This document shows, piece by piece, positions 58,007-64,000 of a DNA stretch of 64,000 nt; within the stretch, counting starts at the first letter, position 1, and each line of letters begins with the position of its first letter. Source of the stretch: Pleurodeles waltl (Eukaryota; Chordata; Amphibia; Caudata; Salamandridae); the NCBI RefSeq assembly GCF_031143425.1, contig NC_090444.1, positions 61,127,533 through 61,191,532 of the forward strand, in the 5' to 3' direction. The position numbers and the translations under genes were made by a program. The notes below the pieces were generated by a model. That model had not been told where the DNA came from. It ran no database searches and saw only the letters and a list, made by a program, of their open reading frames with translations.

Positions 58007-60664
58007 ATGTCTGGCACAGGCCAAAATGTTGACCTGTCTAAGATTGCATATGATCACCTTAGCTGGAAAGGAGCAAGGAGTCTCTGCATAGAGAGAGGTT
58101 TGAGTGTAGGGAAGAATCCTTCCTTGGAATTGTTACTTAACATGCTTAGAGAACAAGATAAGGCTAAAAGTGCCCCATCTGTTGAAAAAGTAGCTAATGG
58201 TTCCCAATCTGATCCAGGGACTCCCCCAGGAAAAGATTCAGGAAATAAATTTCTCAGCCTGCCCATTACTGGACAGTCTAGCATAGTTGGTACAGGGGTT
58301 GAATCACACCATACTGATGGTGTGCTCTCACATTATACTGTTAGCCAAGCTGTTAGGGTGCCCTCTGTAAGGGACAGGTCTCCTTCTGTCCATTCTCACC
58401 ATACTTCTGTTTCAAGGAATGTCCCTCCAACCCACCCTGATGACAGACTGTTAGAAAGGGAGCTCAATAGATTGAGAGTGGAACAAACCAGACTGAAGCT
58501 CAAGAAGCAACAGCTGGATTTGGATAGACAGACTTTAGAAGTAGAGAAGGAGAGACAGAAACTGGGTTTAGAAACCCATGGTGGCAGCAGCAGTATTCCC
58601 CATAGTCATCCTGCAAAAGAGCATGATTCCAGGAATCTGCATAAGATAGTTCCCCCTTATAAGGAGGGGGATGACATTAACAAGTGGTTTGCTGCACTTG
58701 AGAGGGCCTGTGCTGTACAGGATGTCCCTCAAAGGCAGTGGGCTGCTATCCTATGGCTATCATTTAGTGGAAAAGGTAGGGATAGGCTCCTTACTGTAAA
58801 AGAAAATGAAGCTAATGATTACAAAGTTCTTAAGAATGCACTCCTGGATGGTTATGGCTGAACCACTGAACAATACAGGATAAAGTTAAGAGAGACCAAA
58901 AAGGAGTCTTCACAAGACTGGGTTGATTTCATTGACCATTCAGTGAAGGCCTTGGAGGGGTGGTTACATGGCAGTAAAGTTACTGATTATGACAGCCTGT
59001 ATAACTTGATCCTGAGAGAGCATATTCTTAATAATTGTGTGTCTGATTTGTTGCACCAGTACTTGGTGGACTCTGATCTGACCTCTCCCCAAGAATTGGG
59101 AAAGAAGGCAGACAAATGGGTCAGAACAAGGGTGAACAGAAAAGTTCATACAGGGGGTGACAAAGAGAACAATAAGAAGAAAGATGGTGAAAAATCTCAA
59201 GATAAGCATGGGGATAAGGGTAAAACCAAAGATCCCACTTCAAATCTTAAACACTCTTCAGGGGGTGGGGATAAAACAAATTCTTCCTCTTCTTCTCAAC
59301 CTACACAATTTAAAAAGCCTTGGTGCTTTGTGTGTAAAAATAGAGGCCATAGGCCAGGGGATAAGTCCTGTCCAGGTAAACCCCCTGAGCCTACCACCAC
59401 TAATACATCAAGCTCTAGTGCCCCTAACAGTAGTGGTACTAGTGGTGGGACTGCTGGCAACAGTCAAGTTAAGGGTGTAGTTGGGTTCACTTATGGGTCC
59501 ATAGTAGAAACTGGGGTAGTCAGTCCCAAGACAGTTTCTGTCACACCTAGTGGCATTGGCCTTGCCACACTGGCTGCTTGTCCCCTTACAATGGATAAGT
59601 ACAGGCAGACAGTTTCAATAAATGGTGTTGAGGCCTTGGCCTACAGGGACACAGGTGCCAGTATCACTTTGGTGACTGAAAACCTAGTGCATCCTGATCA
59701 ACACATCATTGGACAACAGTATAAGATTATTGATGTCCATAACTCCACTAAGTTTCTTCCCTTAGCTATAATTCAGTTTAGTTGGGGTGGAGTTACTGGC
59801 CCTAAGCAGGTGGTAGTATCACCTAGCTTACCTGTAGATTGTCTCTTAGGTAATGACCTAGAGGCCTCAGGTTGGGCTGATGTAGAGTTTTATGCCCATG
59901 CAGCCATGCTGGGCATCCCTGAGGAATTGTTCCCTCTCATTTCTACTGAAATGAAAAAGCAAAGGAGAGAAGGCCTGAAAACTCAGGATCCCTCTCCATC
60001 AACAGGTAAAAAGGGTATCACAGTATCCCCTAACCACCCTACCATTCAGGATACCATTCCTGTGGTGGGAGAAACCTCTCCTGGGGTGGCACCTGTTCCA
60101 AGGGAATCATCAGTTGGCAAAACTGTACTCCCTGAGGTAGAAGTACCTCTCTGTGGGATAACTAACATTGGTGAGAAAAAGAGCACCATTTTAGTTAACA
60201 TGGAGCATCCCTCCAACCCTCCCAGAGAAACTTTAGTGCAGAAACCCTGCACTGCCTCACAACACTTAGGACAGCATCCCTGCCCTAGTGTGGAGCTCAT
60301 AGGACAGCATCCCTGCCCTGCTCCAACTCAAGAGAAACAGCATCCCTGTTCTCTCTTCCAGCCATATGGACAAAGTTTTTGCCCAGCTATGGCTTTTCTG
60401 AGACAGCATCCCTGTCTGGCATTTCCATCACTACAAATAGGTTCAGTGGACAATTCCCACTGCTCTAAACTAAAACTTACTGATAGAAACTCTGAAAAGA
60501 CATCTTCACATTGTTGCTTAGCTAAAAAACTTCAAACAGGGTGGTTTACATCCCCACAGGGAAGTAACCATATAGTGGATGATAAAGGGAGTAACCAGTC
60601 TATTGCAGAGCTACTCTCTACTTATCACCACTTAGACAATAAAGTCTCAACTGGCCAAGGTTAG
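58007..60664 (+). pseudogene. Element 2 gag-protease with novel C-terminal tail
   Basis: This is one 886-codon frame interrupted by a single TGA at 58,859-58,861 (codon 285; element 1 has TTA at the equivalent place). Domains in order are an N-terminal region and coiled coil (~150-190), capsid, a SCAN-like region (~286-375), a lysine-rich linker, a CCHC-like knuckle CFVCKNRGHRPGDKSC (440-455) and protease DTGAS (from 548). After about residue 645 it departs from element 1. In place of integrase, RT and RNase H there is a ~240-residue tail with six 11-residue cysteine repeats (745-810). It then rejoins the last dozen codons of the element 1 pol end (HHLDNKV against FHLDNED). The tail is open to its stop just before the polypurine tract. 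It would be mobilised only in trans. One stop is all that disables it. Confidence 0.85.
60239..60436 (+). repeat. Six 33-bp coding repeats (QHPCP type)
   Basis: Within the element 2 tail, codons 745, 756, 767, 778, 789 and 800 each begin a segment of exactly 11 residues. The leading residues are QKPCT, QHPCP, QHPCP, QHPCS, QSFCP and QHPCL. The DNA core is ACAGCATCCCTG. Each unit has a Cys at the fourth position. I do not recognise this repeat from any family. Confidence 0.85.
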
Positions 60665-60677
60665 CCTTATTGTCCTT

Positions 60678-60695
60678 CGTTTGGGGGGGGGGTTG
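60678..60695 (+). other. Element 2 polypurine tract
   Basis: CGTTTGGGGGGGGGGTTG directly precedes the 3' LTR, in the same context as in element 1. Confidence 0.75.
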
Positions 60696-61808
60696 TGTGA
60701 GAAAGTAGCCTCTTTCTAGCCTTGTTACCCCCACTTTTGGCCTGTTTGTGAGTGTATGTCAGGGTGTTTTCACTGTCTCACTGGGATCCTGCTAGCCAGG
60801 GCCCAGTGCTCATAGTGAAAACCCTATGTTTTCAGTATGTTTGTTATGTGTCACTGGGACCCTGCTAGTCAGGACCCCAGTGCTCATAAGTTGTGGCCTA
60901 TATGTATGTGTTCCCTGTGTGGTGCCTAACTGTCTCACTGAGGCTATGCTAACCAGAACCTCAGTGGTTATGCTCTCTCATTTCTTTCCAAATTGTCACT
61001 AACAGGCTAGTGACCAATTTTACCAATTTACATTGGCTTACTGGAACACCCTTATAATTCCCTAGTATATGGTACTGAGGTACTCAGGGTATTGGGGTTC
61101 CAGGAGATCCCTATGGGCTGCAGTAATTCTTTTGCCACCCATAGGGAGCTCTGACAATTCTTACACAGGCCTGCCACTGCAGCCTGAGTGAAATAACGTC
61201 CACGTTATTTCACAGCCATTTTACACTGCACTTAAGTAACTTATAAGTCACCTATATGTCTAACCTTTACCTGGTAAAGGTTAGGTGCAAAGTTACTTAG
61301 GGTGAGGGCACCCTGGCACTAGCCAAGGTGCCCCCACATTGTTCAGGGCCAATTCCCCGGACTTTGTGAGTGCGGGGACACCATTACACGCGTGCACTAC
61401 ATATAGGTCACTACCTATATGTAGCTTCACAATGATAACTCCGAATATGGCCATGTAACATGTCTATGATCATGGAATTGCCCACTCTATGCCATCCTGG
61501 CATAGTTGGCACAATCCCATGATCCCAGTGGTCTGTAGCACAGACCCTGGTACTGCCAAACTGCCCTTCCTGGGGTTTCACTGCAGCTGCTGCTGCTGCC
61601 AACCCCTCAGACAGGCATCTGCCCTCCTGGGGTCCAGCCAGGCCTGGCCCAGGATGGCAGAACAAAGGACTTCCTCTGAGAGAGGGTGTTACACCCTCTC
61701 CCTTTGGAAAATGGTGTGAAGGCAGGGGAGGAGTAGCCTCCCCCAGCCTCTGGAAATGCTTTCTTGGGCACAGATGTGCCCAATTCTGCATAAGCCAGTC
61801 TACACCGG
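60696..61808 (+). mobile_element. Element 2: 3' LTR truncated after 1,113 bp
   Basis: This follows the 5' LTR at a constant offset of 6,045 bp from TGTGAGAAAG to CTACACCGG at 61,808, then switches abruptly to unrelated sequence. The right 1.97 kb of the LTR, including the polyadenylation region, is absent, so no right target duplication can be sought. Confidence 0.95.
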
Positions 61809-63242
61809 AATTTTGGGGTAATTCGCAGTGATTGGGCTACACAAAATCACGCAAGTTACGTCCACCCCAGTGCTCGCCCGCACTTTGTCCCACCTTCTCC
61901 AACTTCTCAGAAGGTAAGAGGTTTAAGACTACCGATTGGTTATTTACCACCTGTGATGGGATCAGATTAAATTTTTAATTTAATGCATCATTGAAGATGC
62001 ATCATGTGGCACACTTCCTTCCTGCAGAAGGACGACACTACCAGGATGGGGCCGAAACAACCATCACTGCCCTGGAGGACTGATGGCTGGGTGACCGCTG
62101 CAAGGGAAGGCTCTTTGCCGACTAAAGAGAGTCTTTAAGTCACTAACATTTTTAGCCTGAAATAAAACATGAACCAAGAGCAGGTCATCCAAAAAGCCAA
62201 CAATGTTTGCCAGCTAGAAATAGAATCAAATTTCACATTTTCGCTGTCACATACAAATGCATGAAAAGCCCAGGACCTAGACATTATCAAGGACAATTGT
62301 GCCATGTGCTCCTGATGCAACTTAAGCTTAGCTGAAAAGCGTCTACTTTCATAACCTGGAAGAAACACAGAGGAGAGCATCGCTTCTCAGGGGCAGCCCT
62401 TAGCTTATGACACAACCTTCCTAGGTGAACCCTCCACTCCCTTTGTTTGATGTGCTCCAGCTTGAGACCCAAGACCCCCCTGTTTCATTCCCAGGCTTCT
62501 CCTCTCCATCCTGCTCCCTCTTGCTGTCATGTATGCCTCCATTTTACAGTATAATTACAAAAAGGGCAGAGATTAATGCCAGGTTTTCTAGCTTAGCTTT
62601 TGAGGAGTTTTGGAAAGTTTTCATCAGCCCTTAACTCACAGGCATTGCATTCCATAACTTAGGTGCCCAGAAATAGGTCAGTTGCCCGAGTTAGACTAGT
62701 GAACACAAGGGGCCCCTGCCAGTCTTGCATGAGTGTGCTGTAGATTGTATAACAGCGGTCCTTTCCTCTAGATGGTGCACTGGCAAATGACTTTAACCTG
62801 TAAGCATTGCTGGACTGGCAGCCAAGGCTGTTTTAGGTTGAGCATAGGCAGCGCGCATGCGCTGTCTGCAAGACCTGCTGTATTCAGTAAAGGTACTTTG
62901 ATCCCACCTGCTGCTTACCATAGGTTGGCTGCAGTGTCACTTTTCTTTGCTGCCTCCTAACAGGTTGCATAGCTGATACATCACTTCCTGTTCTTGGCTG
63001 AGGAGCACCTGTGCAAGTACAGTTTCCTTACTTTGTGAATTGTTTATTTGTTGTTTGTGGGAACTCTTTTTTTATTGTTCCCTGACTCCTCTCGTATTCT
63101 TTTGGCATTTACAATTGTAGCTTGATGTATTTTATTTTAACAGCGCAGCACACACTTCAGGTTTAATATGCTTACAAAGTGTTGTTTAATCTTATATAAT
63201 AGCAGTTAAATTTTAATTGTTGAAATTGACATGTATCTTGTA
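61809..63242. other. Unassigned stretch right of element 2
   Basis: This is 1.4 kb with no recognised gene or repeat. It contains a palindromic AGCGCGCATGCGCT at about 62,850. The short ORFs on both strands (up to 81 codons) show no family resemblance. Confidence 0.4.
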
Positions 63243-63315
63243 GAGCCGATGCGGAGACTCAAACCCAGTTCCCCAGGCCCAAAGTCAGCAGCTCTGTAAG
63301 TTACGCCACGTCTCT
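63243..63315 (-). repeat. tRNA-like SINE head or tRNA pseudogene
   Basis: On the minus strand an A-box-like TGGCGTAACTTACAGAG (plus 63,292-63,308) and a B-box-like GGGTTTGAGTCTCC (plus 63,253-63,266) are spaced as in a tRNA gene (about 43 bases). The T-stem can form with one mismatch. The acceptor stem cannot pair, so this is not a working tRNA. A tRNA-derived SINE head is the simplest reading; no second copy is in the window to confirm it. Confidence 0.4.
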
Positions 63316-64000
63316 TACTTGTTTCTTTTTCTGGGAGTACCATGCCCTCAGTGCAATACAACAGTTTTAAAACAGTAATCAAGAGTTCTTTCTTCAATGA
63401 GGATTTCCTAGCTTTATATGCTTTATTTCTAGAGGGTTTCAATCACTGATCCCCATAGCTGGGCCATTGCTGAGCATGTGCAATTTGTAATTTTATTTTT
63501 TTCTCTACAGGCCCTGGTAGGATTTTCTTCTTCCTACTTCTGGTTCAAACTTTAGGGAGTTTCAACCACTAGTCCCTTATGTTGGGACGTTACATGAGCG
63601 CATATTTATTTCCGTTTACATGTCTCTTTTTCTTTTCTTTAGTGTATTTCCAGTGTTTTTGTTTGGGCGATACAATACCATTGGAACTTCATATCCCAGA
63701 AACCCTGGGGATGACTGCAGCATGTCCTCAATATGGGCATCCTCCTCCTTTGAAAACAAACTTTACTGCCACACCTACTTTCATGCGGCTTCAATCTGAA
63801 ACCTGGCAAAGACTGCATGAGCACATCAGCCTTTGCTCATAATGCACTTACTGCACGTGTGGCGGATTTCTTCTGCTGCAGACCCACTTCTGCTGCACCA
63901 GCCCCAGGGGATAAAACCTGCATTTAAACATTCCTGTTTGTACCACAAGCCGGGTACAAGTGGACCGCAGTATGAACAAGGATGGTAGGGTCCCTTGACG
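63316..64000. other. Unassigned right end of window
   Basis: No gene is recognised. Two imperfect related segments about 120 bp apart (63,432-63,500 and 63,552-63,612, both with GTTTCAA-C-CACT and a T-rich end) may be remnants of a tandem duplication. An 87-codon ORF at 63,579-63,842 has a hydrophobic start but no resemblance that I can name. Confidence 0.35.

Noticed and set aside
63243..63315. Functional tRNA gene
   Set aside because: A- and B-like boxes are present, but the acceptor stem does not pair and the D-stem is poor.
63579..63842. 87-codon ORF with a hydrophobic N-terminus as a secreted protein
   Set aside because: It is an isolated short ORF with no resemblance to a known family and no supporting gene structure; the chance of a random ORF is high.

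Overview
This window looks like repeat-dominated nuclear DNA from a vertebrate with a very large genome. A urodele amphibian (a newt such as Pleurodeles) is my best guess. That rests on the mix seen here: Ty3/gypsy LTR elements with ~3 kb LTRs, hAT and Harbinger-like DNA elements, an L2/CR1-type LINE and huge satellites. It is inference, since no host gene is present to fix the species. I found no intact host protein-coding gene, rRNA or functional tRNA. Almost all long ORFs are either transposon genes or by-products of tandem repeats whose unit length is a multiple of three.

Layout. (1) 1-33,100 is a single satellite array built of 51-bp monomers mixed with 61-bp variants. It is organised in ~10.7 kb higher-order repeats to about 29.1 kb, then grades into divergent 61-bp monomers. 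(2) 33,101-45,960 is an LTR retrotransposon (element 1) lying inside the satellite; the satellite resumes at 45,961-46,150. Its pol order is protease, integrase, reverse transcriptase, RNase H, with a Ty3/gypsy-type RT. This is the hallmark of the Gmr1-like clade. Its integrase is split by a 4,131-bp non-autonomous hAT element (36,493-40,623) with an 8-bp target duplication. (3) 46,151-49,607 holds three unrelated minisatellites (units ~72, 30 and ~62 bp) with short unassigned spacers. (4) 49,608-53,470 is an L2/CR1-type LINE on the minus strand. Its RT domain is interrupted at 50,534-52,618 by nested Harbinger-like elements made of strings of near-perfect palindromes. (5) 54,651-61,808 is a second Gmr1-like element (element 2). 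It has a complete 3,083-bp 5' LTR, gag-protease only, no integrase/RT/RNase H, and a 3' LTR cut off after 1,113 bp. (6) 61,809-64,000 is unassigned apart from a tRNA-like pair of Pol III boxes on the minus strand.

How the parts relate. Elements 1 and 2 share gag, protease, primer-binding site, polypurine tract and LTRs, so element 2 looks like a non-autonomous gag-protease derivative that could be mobilised by a complete relative. In place of pol it carries a coding tail with six cysteine-containing 11-residue repeats. Both gag proteins carry a region resembling the SCAN domain, consistent with the published proposal that SCAN arose from Gmr1-like capsid. Within each element the LTRs differ by less than 1% by eye, so both insertions look young although both are already defective.
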